A stretch of 64,000 bases of DNA from assembly GCF_036826855.1 (NCBI RefSeq), contig NZ_CP104578.1, forward strand, positions 4,561,501 through 4,625,500. Direction: 5' to 3'. Position numbers and translations under genes: made by a program. Every line of letters starts with the position of its first letter. The first letter of the stretch is position 1. This DNA comes from Streptomyces sp. SJL17-4 (GTDB taxonomy: Bacteria; Actinomycetota; Actinomycetes; Streptomycetales; Streptomycetaceae). The notes beneath the pieces are model-generated. The model searched no databases. It was given only the letters and a program-made list of their open reading frames with translations, and was not told the DNA's origin. Below, one piece after another: positions 20,007 to 27,140 of this stretch.

Positions 20007-20192
20007 GTCGTGAAGGTCCTCTTCGCGCAGCAGCTCGTCCTCGCGGCGCGAGGTCTCCTTCTGGCCCTGCTTCTGTCCCCGTTCGCGGGACTGCCTGCCC
20101 GGCTGGGGGTGCGCGGGGTCTCCCGGTCGCTGGTGCCCTTGTGCCTCGCGGCCCTTGCCCGGCTCCTGATGCTTGTCCTGCTTACCGCCCAT
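19995..20192 (-). CDS. Small, highly hydrophilic hypothetical protein
   Basis: 65 aa, dominated by Gln, Gly, Lys, Arg, Glu, Asp and Pro, with almost no hydrophobic residues, so probably disordered. It has a glycine/glutamine-rich start (MGGKQDKHQEPGKGRE) and an acidic end (EDELLREEDLHDEPL). It resembles desiccation or general-stress hydrophilins in composition only. An excellent ribosome-binding site (AGGAGGAG) about 9 nt before the ATG is the main evidence that it is real. The stop codon lies inside a tandem 10-mer. Confidence 0.65.
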   Translation of the reverse strand: MGGKQDKHQEPGKGREAQGHQRPGDPAHPQPGRQSRERGQKQGQKETSRREDELLREEDLHDEPL

Positions 20193-20534
20193 GACCGCGA
20201 CTCCTCCTGATGCGTGGGTACGGACTACCTCGGATCACGCTCACACGGACAGCGACCGTCTGCATCAGGTCGACCGCGAAGCGAGGCACACGGGTGAAGC
20301 CCGTCCCGATGTGGCGGCGTCGGAGGCCGGAGGAACCGGCCGAGCTGCGCCGTGCCGGCATCGACCTCGACACCGGCTCGGTACGGGTTCGGCGGGCCGC
20401 TCCGGAGCCGTCGTCCGCAAGCTCCCGCCCCCGCCCCCTGGCTCCAACGCAGCCGCACGCGAAGGGCACGCGAGCCCCGGATAGGTCTGGACAACAAACA
20501 AGCCCCAGGTCGCTGACCTGGGGCTTCGTAGAAG
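20193..20534. other. Intergenic region next to tRNA-Gly
   Basis: About 340 bases holding the tRNA terminator (20500-20526). Overlapping open frames have no ribosome-binding site and are not called. Confidence 0.5.
20500..20526 (-). terminator. tRNA-Gly terminator, repeat copy C
   Basis: AAGCCCCAGGTC-GCT-GACCTGGGGCTT, 8 nt downstream of the tRNA 3' end on the minus strand. Two similar hairpins occur at 6862 and 3766. Confidence 0.88.
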
Positions 20535-20605
20535 AGCGGATGACGGGAATCGAACCCGCGCTATAAGCTTGGGAAGCTCATGTTCTACCATTAAACTACA
20601 TCCGC
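20535..20605 (-). tRNA. tRNA-Gly (anticodon CCC)
   Basis: 71 nt read on the minus strand. Acceptor GCGGATG pairs with CATCCGC; D-arm GTTT/GAAC; anticodon stem TGAGC/GCTTA with loop TTCCCAA, so anticodon CCC (reads GGG, glycine); T-arm GCGGG-TTCGATT-CCCGT; discriminator T and no encoded CCA. A terminator follows. Its 3' 18 nt recur at 6900-6917, so it is the probable integration target of the block to its left. Confidence 0.95.
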
Positions 20606-20767
20606 GCAGCGGCCCGGTGATCGGTGCCGCATCGTTGCACACTGTACCCCATGCGCCACTTGAGGCGAAGCTTGTGCTTTTTCGGGTGCGGAGTGCCGTC
20701 TGGAGGGTGTCCCGTTGATCCCCTAATGTGGCTTCCCGTCCACCATGTGTGTAGGGGAAGGGACTTG

Positions 20768-20941
20768 ATGGGTTCGATGGAGCGCACCGTCGTCCGTTGT
20801 GCCGAAGGGCATGTGTTCAGTACCGCTTCGTTCCCGTTGCAGCAGCTCGGGGCCGGGCGGATCGGGCCAGGGCGGCTCATCCGGTGTCCGCGGTGTGCGC
20901 GGCTGCGGCACGCGGTGCCGGTGGAGACCGGGCGGCGCTGA
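20768..20941 (+). CDS. Small zinc-ribbon-like protein
   Basis: 57 aa. Cys10 with the nearby His (RCAEGHVF) and a later CPRC form a C-H...CxxC set that could hold one zinc ion. Basic overall. No characterised family is recognised, but the compact zinc-ribbon look suggests nucleic-acid or protein binding. GGGAAGGGACTTG precedes the ATG at 20768; the ATG at 20777 is an alternative. A hairpin terminator (20952-20989) follows directly. Confidence 0.75.
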   Translation: MGSMERTVVRCAEGHVFSTASFPLQQLGAGRIGPGRLIRCPRCARLRHAVPVETGRR

Positions 20942-20951
20942 CCTGCGCCCG

Positions 20952-20989
20952 GGGCGCGGATGCCTGCCGATTGGGGCAGGTCCGCGCCC
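20952..20989 (+). terminator. Hairpin after the zinc-ribbon gene
   Basis: GGGCGCGGA and TCCGCGCCC enclose an inner CCTGCC/GGCAGG stem. It ends 18 nt before the dcd start, so the -35 region of dcd must overlap it. Confidence 0.75.
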
Positions 20990-20995
20990 TCTGCG

Positions 20996-21001
20996 TATCG
21001 T
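20996..21001 (+). promoter_or_regulatory. -10 hexamer of leaderless dcd
   Basis: TATCGT ends 6 nt before the GTG start and no Shine-Dalgarno sequence is present. Transcription would begin at or next to the start codon. Confidence 0.5.
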
Positions 21002-21007
21002 GGGGGC

Positions 21008-21583
21008 GTGCTTCTCTCAGACAAGGACATCCGGGCCGAGATCGATGCCGGACGGGTGCGCATCGACCCGTACGACGAATCCATGGTGCAGCCCTCGAGC
21101 ATCGACGTGAGGCTTGACCGCTTCTTCCGGGTGTTCGAGAACCACCGCTACCCCCACATCGACCCCGCCGTCGAGCAGCTCGACCTGACCCGTGAGGTCG
21201 AGCCCGAGGGTGACGAGGCGTTCATCCTCCACCCCGGCGAGTTCGTGCTCGCCTCGACCTACGAGGTCATCACCCTGCCGGACGACATCGCGTCGCGGCT
21301 GGAGGGGAAGAGCTCTCTCGGGCGGCTGGGGCTCGTGACGCACTCGACCGCCGGGTTCATCGACCCGGGTTTCTCCGGGCACGTGACCCTGGAGCTGTCG
21401 AACCTCGCCACCCTGCCGATCAAGCTCTGGCCTGGCATGAAGATCGGCCAGCTGTGCATGTTCCGGCTGAGCTCGCCCGCCGAGTTCCCGTACGGGAGCG
21501 AGCGGTACGGCTCCCGGTACCAGGGCCAGCGGGGGCCGACGGCCTCCCGCTCGTTCATGAACTTCCATCGGACCCAGGTGTGA
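21008..21583 (+). CDS. dcd: dCTP deaminase
   Basis: 191 aa, the family's usual length. Converts dCTP to dUTP (with release of ammonia) for thymidylate synthesis; cytosolic homotrimer. Diagnostic stretches are [28 protein letters not shown], the catalytic region [11 protein letters not shown] with its conserved Ser/Arg, the Glu in [10 protein letters not shown], and the nucleotide-binding tail [14 protein letters not shown] start fixed by the MLLSDKDI-like N-terminus. Probably leaderless (TATCGT 6 nt upstream). The phosphoribosyltransferase gene follows by 13 nt, so the two likely form a nucleotide-metabolism operon. Confidence 0.96.
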   Translation: MLLSDKDIRAEIDAGRVRIDPYDESMVQPSSIDVRLDRFFRVFENHRYPHIDPAVEQLDLTREVEPEGDEAFILHPGEFVLASTYEVITLPDDIASRLEGKSSLGRLGLVTHSTAGFIDPGFSGHVTLELSNLATLPIKLWPGMKIGQLCMFRLSSPAEFPYGSERYGSRYQGQRGPTASRSFMNFHRTQV

Positions 21584-21596
21584 GGCGGTCGCAGGC

Positions 21597-22094
21597 ATGA
21601 GTGAAGTACGCGAGAACCTGACGTACGAGGGTTTCGGGCGCGCCGTCCGTGAGCTGGCGCAGACCATCGCCGACGACGGCTACGAGCCCGACATCGTGCT
21701 CTCCATCGCCCGGGGAGGGGTGTTCGTCGCCGGCGGGCTCGCCTACGCCCTCGACTGCAAGAACATCCATCTCGTGAACGTCGAGTTCTACACCGGGGTG
21801 GGGACCACCCTGGAGATGCCGGTCATGCTCGCGCCCGTGCCCGACGCGATCGACTTCAGCGACAAGAAGGTGCTCATCACCGACGACGTCGCCGACACCG
21901 GCAAGACCCTCAAGCTCGTCCACGACTTCTGCGTCGACCACGTCGCCGAGGTCCGCTCCGCCGTCATCTACGAGAAGTCCCACTCCCTCGTGAAGTGCGA
22001 GTACGTGTGGAAGAAGACCGACGAGTGGATCAACTTCCCCTGGTCGGTCGAGCCGCCCGTCGTCAAGCGCGAGGGCCAGGTCCTCGACGCCTGA
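21597..22094 (+). CDS. Phosphoribosyltransferase (purine salvage type)
   Basis: 165 aa. The PRPP-binding motif VLITDDVADTGKTL and an upstream PPi-loop-like stretch (IVLSIARGGVFVAGGLAYAL) mark a type I phosphoribosyltransferase. Members of this actinobacterial group are annotated as hypoxanthine/xanthine-type enzymes that remake nucleotides from free bases; the exact base cannot be told here. Starts 13 nt after dcd. A bidirectional terminator separates it from the convergent membrane protein gene. Confidence 0.9.
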   Translation: MSEVRENLTYEGFGRAVRELAQTIADDGYEPDIVLSIARGGVFVAGGLAYALDCKNIHLVNVEFYTGVGTTLEMPVMLAPVPDAIDFSDKKVLITDDVADTGKTLKLVHDFCVDHVAEVRSAVIYEKSHSLVKCEYVWKKTDEWINFPWSVEPPVVKREGQVLDA

Positions 22095-22113
22095 GCCCGC
22101 GGGACGAGACGCC

Positions 22114-22147
22114 AAGAGGCCCCCACCGGGTGCGGTGGGGGCCTCTT
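22114..22147. terminator. Bidirectional terminator between convergent genes
   Basis: AAGAGGCCCCCACC and GGTGGGGGCCTCTT form a perfect 14-bp stem with a short loop. It serves the phosphoribosyltransferase on the plus strand and the Yip1 protein on the minus strand. Confidence 0.9.
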
Positions 22148-22168
22148 CGTGTTCCGTTTCCCGTGTCG

Positions 22169-23062
22169 TCAGAGCATGCCGAGCTTGATCAGGCTCAGCA
22201 GCGCCACCAGCTGGATCGCCGACGCGCCCAGCGCCTTCGGCCACGGCAGGTCGTGCGAGCGGCTCACCATCATCGTGAAGAGCGCTCCGGCCGCCAGCCA
22301 GGTCAGCCAGCCGATCACCTGGACCAGGCCGTTCTCGCCGCCCAGGAACATCGCGAAGACGAGCCGCGGCGCGTCCGTGATCGACATGATCAGCATCGAC
22401 AGGCCCACCGTCGGCTGCCACGCCCCGTCGCCGCCCAGCTGGCGCGCCAGCGTGTGCGTCACGGCGCCCAGGATCAGTCCGCCGACGACGAAGGCGACGC
22501 CGGTCATCAGGACGGACGGGATCGCCGTCGACAGGGTCGCGTTGATCACCTCGTCGCGCGCCGTGTCGAAACCGAACAGCGCGAGCAGCCCGTACAGGAA
22601 GGTGACGATCAGCGCCGGGCCCCACACGGCGTGGTCCCGCATGCGCAGGAACGTGTCCGCCGGGCGCAGCACGATGCCGCTCAGGAGCGCCTTCCACGGG
22701 AGCCGGGGGCCCGTCGGGACGGGCGCGGCGCCGGGGCGGTGGGTCGAGGCGTCGCCGTAGGGGTCGTCGACGCTGAACATCTGGGTGTGGCCCGGGTTGT
22801 TCGCCGTCGCCGCGTGCGGGTGCTGCGGCTGGCCGTACGGCTCGCCGAAGTACTCCGGCTCCCCGTAGGGCTGTCCCTGCTGTCCCTGCTGTCCCTGCTG
22901 CCCCGGGTATCCCTGCTGCCCCTGCTGCCCCTGCGGTGGCTGCTGTTGCCACTGCTGCTGCGGGTACGGCGGCGGGGCCGCGTTGTACCCGTACGGCGCC
23001 TGCTGCGGTTGATTGTGCGGGGGGCGGTTGTCCCGGCCGCGTCCGTTCCTGAATCCAGCCAC
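22169..23062 (-). CDS. Yip1-domain membrane protein with Gln/Gly/Pro-rich N-terminus
   Basis: 297 aa. The first ~110 residues are low-complexity (repeated QGQQG and PYG units) and probably disordered. A Yip1-like domain follows with five membrane helices (about 130-297), including RPADTFLRMRDHAVWGPALIV at its start. Function in bacteria is unknown. The GTG at 23062 is chosen because TACGTT lies 7 nt upstream with no Shine-Dalgarno site, the leaderless pattern seen at other genes here; a GTG at 23119 has neither signal. Confidence 0.85.
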   Translation of the reverse strand: MAGFRNGRGRDNRPPHNQPQQAPYGYNAAPPPYPQQQWQQQPPQGQQGQQGYPGQQGQQGQQGQPYGEPEYFGEPYGQPQHPHAATANNPGHTQMFSVDDPYGDASTHRPGAAPVPTGPRLPWKALLSGIVLRPADTFLRMRDHAVWGPALIVTFLYGLLALFGFDTARDEVINATLSTAIPSVLMTGVAFVVGGLILGAVTHTLARQLGGDGAWQPTVGLSMLIMSITDAPRLVFAMFLGGENGLVQVIGWLTWLAAGALFTMMVSRSHDLPWPKALGASAIQLVALLSLIKLGML

Positions 23063-23277
23063 GTCGTCGAACGTACCCGCTTCCGCCGTGCGGGCGCTCC
23101 CCGGACCTGTCCTTGCCACTGAGCTGTGACATCCCCTAGGGGGTTGAGCGGAACCGCCGTGGGCCGTGACACGGTCGGTGGGCAGGCTTGCGGTCGTCGT
23201 TACAAATCCGACGTATCACCTCAATGTCGTACTCGTAGCTTCGGAGATGTCAGCGACCCGAGCAAGGAGCTCTTCCG

Positions 23278-24006
23278 ATGCGTGTCACCCGTCGTTCCGC
23301 CCGTACCGCCGCCGTCGCCACCGGGGCCGTCGCCGCCCTCCTCCTGCCGGCCGCCGGAGCCTTCGCCGCCGACGGGCCGGACCAGGGCCCGGACCCGACG
23401 CCGACGTCGAGCGACGAGTCGGTTCTCTGGCGGAACGTCGACCTCGCCGACGGTTCCCTCGCCAAGGTCTACAAGGACGGCCCCGATCGCTTCTCCGCCG
23501 AGATCTACGCCGGTGGGTCCCTGATCGACACCCTCGTCAGCACCGACGGGCAGCCCGCGTACGGGCAGAACAACGGCCTCCATGTCGTCCTCCGGCCCGA
23601 CGGCACCGTGCGGTCGTGGGTCGAGACCACCCCGAAGCCCGCCCCGAAGCCGGAGCCCAAGCCGACCCCGAAGCCCCAGCCCAAGCCCCACCCGCACCAG
23701 AAGAAGAACACCGTGCGCGCGGCCGACGCCCGGATCACCCTCCCCGACGGGAACGTCGCCAAGTTCTTCGCGAGCAAGAGCCGGCCCCGCGTCGAGCTCA
23801 CCCAGAAGAACGGCGCCCCCATCGGCTCCCTCGACCTCGAGCACCCGACCGCCGCCCACCACGGCTGGACGTACAAGCTCGTCGACGCCGGCAAGCACCA
23901 CTACAAGCTCGCCGCCATCGACACCCCCAAGCAGGGTGCCAACAGCTGGGTCTACGACTTCCAGGGTCGGCTCGTGGAGAAGTACGTCGCCCAGAAGACC
24001 GCCTGA
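23278..24006 (+). CDS. Secreted protein with two similar domains
   Basis: 242 aa. Signal peptide with Ala-rich core and AFAA cleavage region (about 1-30). Two related blocks follow: LADGSLAKVYKDGPDRFSAE (about 55-120) and LPDGNVAKFFASKSRPRVEL (about 155-220), both ending in a short beta-rich segment, separated by a Lys-Pro repeat linker (about 122-145). The duplicated domain is not a family I recognise; such linkers often cross the cell wall. AAGGAG precedes the ATG. Monocistronic, with terminator at 24024. Confidence 0.85.
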   Translation: MRVTRRSARTAAVATGAVAALLLPAAGAFAADGPDQGPDPTPTSSDESVLWRNVDLADGSLAKVYKDGPDRFSAEIYAGGSLIDTLVSTDGQPAYGQNNGLHVVLRPDGTVRSWVETTPKPAPKPEPKPTPKPQPKPHPHQKKNTVRAADARITLPDGNVAKFFASKSRPRVELTQKNGAPIGSLDLEHPTAAHHGWTYKLVDAGKHHYKLAAIDTPKQGANSWVYDFQGRLVEKYVAQKTA

Positions 24007-24023
24007 TACGCCTGACACAGCAG

Positions 24024-24062
24024 AAAGGGCCGCCCCGCGCTTCACGCGCGGGACGGCCCTTT
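24024..24062. terminator. Bidirectional terminator
   Basis: AAAGGGCCG-c-CCCGCGC and GCGCGGG-a-CGGCCCTTT form a 16-bp stem with one mismatch and a TTCAC loop. It lies between the convergent secreted-protein gene and the EtfD-like gene. Confidence 0.9.
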
Positions 24063-24072
24063 CACATCAGCC

Positions 24073-26334
24073 TCAGGCAGCCGGTTCCGGCTCCGGCTCC
24101 TCGGCCGGTTCCGGCTCCGGGTCCACCGGGGTCTTCACCGAGTCGAGGAGCAGCTGGGCCACGTCCACGACCGTGACGGACTCCTTGGCCTTGCCCTCGT
24201 TCTTCTTGCCGTTGACCGAGTCGGTCAGCATGACCAGGCAGAACGGGCAGGCGGTGGAGACGATGTCCGGGTTGAGGGACAGGGCCTCCTCGACGCGCTC
24301 GTTGTTGATGCGCTTGCCGATCCGCTCCTCCATCCACATCCGGGCACCACCGGCGCCGCAGCAGAAGCCGCGCTCCTTGTGGCGGTGCATCTCCTGCTGG
24401 CGCAGGCCGGGGACGGCGGACATGATCTCGCGCGGCGGCGTGTAGACCTTGTTGTGACGGCCCAGGTAGCACGGGTCGTGGTACGTGATCAGACCGTCGA
24501 CGGGGGTCACCGGGACCAGCTTGCCCTCGTCGATGAGGTGCTGGAGCAGCTGCGTGTGGTGGATGACCTCGAACTCGCCGCCCAGCTGGGGGTACTCGTT
24601 CGCGATGGTGTTGAAGCAGTGCGGGCAGGTCGCGACGATCTTCTTGGCCGACTTCGGCTTCTTCGTCGACTCGTCCTCGTCGTCCTCGCCGAACGCCATG
24701 TTCAGCATCGCGACGTTCTCGGCGCCGAGCTGCTGGAACAGCGGCTCGTTGCCCAGGCGGCGGGGCGAGTCACCCGTGCACTTCTCCTCGCCGCCCATGA
24801 TCGCGAACTTGACGCCCGCCATGTGGAGGAGTTCCGCGAAGGCCTTCGTGGTCTTCTTGGCGCGGTCCTCCAGGGCGCCGGCGCAGCCGACCCAGTAGAG
24901 GTAGTCGACCTCGGTGAGGTCCTCGACGTCCTTGCCGACGATCGGGACCTCGAAGTCGACCTCCTTGGTCCACTCGACGCGCTGCTTCTTCGCCAGGCCC
25001 CAGGGGTTGCCCTTCTTCTCCAGGTTCTTCAGCATCGTGCCGGCCTCCGAGGGGAAGGCGGACTCGATCATCACCTGGTAGCGGCGCATGTCGACGATGT
25101 GGTCGATGTGCTCGATGTCGACCGGGCACTGCTCGACGCAGGCGCCGCAGGTGGTGCAGGACCACAGGACGTCGGGGTCGATGACGCCGTTCTCCTCGGC
25201 GGTGCCGATGAGGGGGCGCTCGGCCTCGGCGAGGGCCGACGCGGGGACGTCCTTGAGCTGCTCCTCGGTGGCCTTCTCGTTGCCCTCCATGTCCTTGCCG
25301 CCACCCGCGAGCAGGTACGGCGCCTTGGCGTGCGCGTGGTCGCGCAGCGACATGATGAGGAGCTTGGGGGAGAGGGGCTTGCCGGTGTTCCAGGCGGGGC
25401 ACTGCGACTGGCAGCGGCCGCACTCGGTGCAGGTCGAGAAGTCGAGGATGCCCTTCCAGGAGAACTGCTCGACCTGGGAGACACCGAAGACGGCGTCCTC
25501 GGCCGGGTCCTCCCAGTCGATCTCCTTGCCCGCGGTCGTCATCGGCTGGAGCGCGCCGAGCGCGGTGGAGCCGTCGGCGTTCCGCTTGAACCAGATGTTC
25601 GGGAAGCCGAGGAAGCGGTGCCAGGCGACGCCCATGTTCGTGTTGAGCGAGACCGTGATCATCCAGGTGAAGGACGTGACGATCTTGAGCGCCGCGACGA
25701 AGTAGGTCAGGTGCTGGATCGTGCTCAGGTCCAGGCCGTCGAGCAGCGCGATCAGCGGGTACGAGGCGAAGAAGCCCGGCTCCCAGCCGGTGACGTGGTG
25801 CTGGACGCCTTCGAGGGCCCGCAGCGTCATGATGCAGAGGCCGACGATCAGGATGACGGCCTCGACGAAGTACGCCTGGCCGGTCTTGGAGCCCGCGAAG
25901 CGGGACTTGCGGCCCGCCCTGGTCGGCTTGCTGAGCTGCCGGATCACGATGAGGGTCACGATGCCCAGGACCGTCATCAGGCCGAGGAACTCGGTGAAGA
26001 TCTCGTACGGCAGCCAGTCGCCGATGATCGGGATCAGCCAGTCGGCCTGGAAGAGCTGGCCGAAGGCGTTGACGATCGTCAGGAGCAGCGAGAAGAAGCC
26101 CACCGCCACGAACCAGTGCGCGAAGCCGACGATGCCCCAGCGGTTCATCCGGGTGTGGCCGAGGAATTCCTTGACCAGGGTCACGGTGCGCTGGGTGGGG
26201 TCACCGGTGCGGGTGCCGGCGGGCACGGGCTGCCCGAGGCGCACGAACCGGTAGATCTGCACGGTGGCACGACCGAACAGCGCGACGGCCACCACCGTGA
26301 TGGCGATCGACACGATGATCGCGGCGAGTTGCAT
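24073..26334 (-). CDS. etfD: EtfD-like membrane iron-sulfur oxidoreductase (HdrD/GlpC type)
   Basis: 753 aa. About six membrane helices in the N-terminal third (residues 1-240) form a cytochrome b-like anchor. Two 4Fe-4S motifs follow, CTECGRCQSQCP and CTTCGACVEQCP, then two CCG domains (TCPHCFNT...HDPCYLGR...FCCGAGGARMW) of the heterodisulfide reductase type. The same layout occurs in mycobacterial EtfD, which passes electrons from electron-transfer flavoprotein (fatty-acid beta-oxidation) to menaquinone. The C-terminus is an acidic Pro-Glu tail. GAGGAG precedes the ATG. A duplicated CTACTAAGCGG element lies 21 nt upstream and is a likely operator. Stands alone. Confidence 0.88.
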   Translation of the reverse strand: MQLAAIIVSIAITVVAVALFGRATVQIYRFVRLGQPVPAGTRTGDPTQRTVTLVKEFLGHTRMNRWGIVGFAHWFVAVGFFSLLLTIVNAFGQLFQADWLIPIIGDWLPYEIFTEFLGLMTVLGIVTLIVIRQLSKPTRAGRKSRFAGSKTGQAYFVEAVILIVGLCIMTLRALEGVQHHVTGWEPGFFASYPLIALLDGLDLSTIQHLTYFVAALKIVTSFTWMITVSLNTNMGVAWHRFLGFPNIWFKRNADGSTALGALQPMTTAGKEIDWEDPAEDAVFGVSQVEQFSWKGILDFSTCTECGRCQSQCPAWNTGKPLSPKLLIMSLRDHAHAKAPYLLAGGGKDMEGNEKATEEQLKDVPASALAEAERPLIGTAEENGVIDPDVLWSCTTCGACVEQCPVDIEHIDHIVDMRRYQVMIESAFPSEAGTMLKNLEKKGNPWGLAKKQRVEWTKEVDFEVPIVGKDVEDLTEVDYLYWVGCAGALEDRAKKTTKAFAELLHMAGVKFAIMGGEEKCTGDSPRRLGNEPLFQQLGAENVAMLNMAFGEDDEDESTKKPKSAKKIVATCPHCFNTIANEYPQLGGEFEVIHHTQLLQHLIDEGKLVPVTPVDGLITYHDPCYLGRHNKVYTPPREIMSAVPGLRQQEMHRHKERGFCCGAGGARMWMEERIGKRINNERVEEALSLNPDIVSTACPFCLVMLTDSVNGKKNEGKAKESVTVVDVAQLLLDSVKTPVDPEPEPAEEPEPEPAA

Positions 26335-26354
26335 GAGGGGCTCCTCGGGCGGGC

Positions 26355-26376
26355 CTACTAAGCGGCTACTAAGCGG
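26355..26376 (-). promoter_or_regulatory. Tandem CTACTAAGCGG element upstream of etfD-like gene
   Basis: Two exact 11-nt copies lie head to tail 21 nt upstream of the start codon, followed by a TAAGTTACCGCTTA inverted repeat (minus strand). The sequence is AT-richer than its surroundings. Repeats at this distance suggest a repressor site over the promoter. Confidence 0.5.
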
Positions 26377-26452
26377 TAACTTATGGAGTCCGTGCTGAGA
26401 TTACCCGTTCGGGGCCCCGTGCTGTAGCGGCGCTCGCGGTGATCTGTGTCGC

Positions 26453-26932
26453 TCAGGCAAACCTTGCCGCGCGACGCCTGCGGACTGCTGGAAGCGTACG
26501 CGCCAGGATCGTCAGATCCATCCCCAGCCAGTGGTGGTCCACATAGTGGAGGTCGAGCAGCTCACGCTCCTCCCACGGGAGGTCCGAGCGTCCGCTGATC
26601 TGCCACGGGCCGGTGAGCCCGGGGCGTACGGAGAGCCGACGGCGTCCCTCGCCCGCGCACTCGCGGTGGCCGGGGGTCAGCGGGCATGGCCCCACCAGCG
26701 ACATCCGGCCGCCGACGACATGCACGAGGAGCGGCAGCGCGGCCAGCGGACTCTTCGTACGGAAGGTCAGCATCGTGAAGGGTTCTCCCTCCAAGCCTGC
26801 CACCGTGCGGCGGCGCAGCACCGCGCCGCTGCCGCTGAGGGCGATGGACAGGGCGGTGCCCGCGATCAGGGGCGACAGCGCGAGGAGCAGAAGGAGTCCG
26901 GCCGCCATGTCGACCGCGCGCTTCGCCGTCAT
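26453..26932 (-). CDS. Short bacterial sugar-transferase homologue, probably lacking catalytic residues
   Basis: 159 aa. N-terminal helix and motif (KRAVDMAAGLLLLLALSPLIA), GEPFTMLTFRT, RMSLVGPCPL and RPGLTGPWQISGRSDLPWEER identify the initiating phosphoglycosyl-transferase family (exopolysaccharide sugar transferase). The segment between FRT and MSLVGP is contracted: the usual SLDELPQ with the catalytic Asp-Glu pair is replaced by SPLAALPLL, and the preceding RxGRFLR stretch is missing. The protein may be inactive or have another role. No other polysaccharide genes are nearby. A GAAGGG site precedes the ATG. Confidence 0.8.
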   Translation of the reverse strand: MTAKRAVDMAAGLLLLLALSPLIAGTALSIALSGSGAVLRRRTVAGLEGEPFTMLTFRTKSPLAALPLLVHVVGGRMSLVGPCPLTPGHRECAGEGRRRLSVRPGLTGPWQISGRSDLPWEERELLDLHYVDHHWLGMDLTILARTLPAVRRRRAARFA

Positions 26933-27045
26933 GTGCTCATACCCTTCGGCGGTAATCCTGGGATCCTGGGATATGTCCGGACCCTTTCATGCGAAACCGG
27001 TCAAACGGGGGAACGGCGCGCTGTGAGTGGTTCGGGCGGCGAAGA

Positions 27046-27066
27046 GTTGAGCCCCCTCCACTCAGG
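27046..27066. promoter_or_regulatory. HAIR-like HspR operator 2 upstream of dnaK
   Basis: GTTGAGC-N7-ACTCAGG, a two-mismatch relative of CTTGAGT-N7-ACTCAAG. It ends 4 nt before the -35 hexamer at 27071, and its centre lies 52 bp from that of the main site. Confidence 0.65.
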
Positions 27067-27070
27067 TCTG

Positions 27071-27099
27071 TTGACGCAGTCCGCGTCGTCATGCATCCT
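27071..27099 (+). promoter_or_regulatory. Candidate dnaK promoter
   Basis: TTGACG and CATCCT are 17 nt apart. The -10 overlaps HAIR site 1 by two bases, and HAIR-like site 2 lies just upstream of the -35, so HspR bound at both would cover the promoter. Confidence 0.65.
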
Positions 27100-27118
27100 T
27101 GAGCCAGATCCACTCAAG
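27098..27118. promoter_or_regulatory. HAIR operator 1 (HspR site) upstream of dnaK
   Basis: CTTGAGC-N7-ACTCAAG matches the HspR-associated inverted repeat at 13 of 14 positions. HspR with DnaK as co-repressor binds such sites in Streptomyces (established). It lies between the -10 and the start codon. Confidence 0.93.
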
Positions 27119-27140
27119 TACGTCAGCTGGAGGAATCGAA

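Noticed and set aside
20210..20566. Open frame running into tRNA-Gly
   Set aside because: It ends inside the tRNA antisense strand and overlaps the tRNA terminator, so it cannot be a normal gene.
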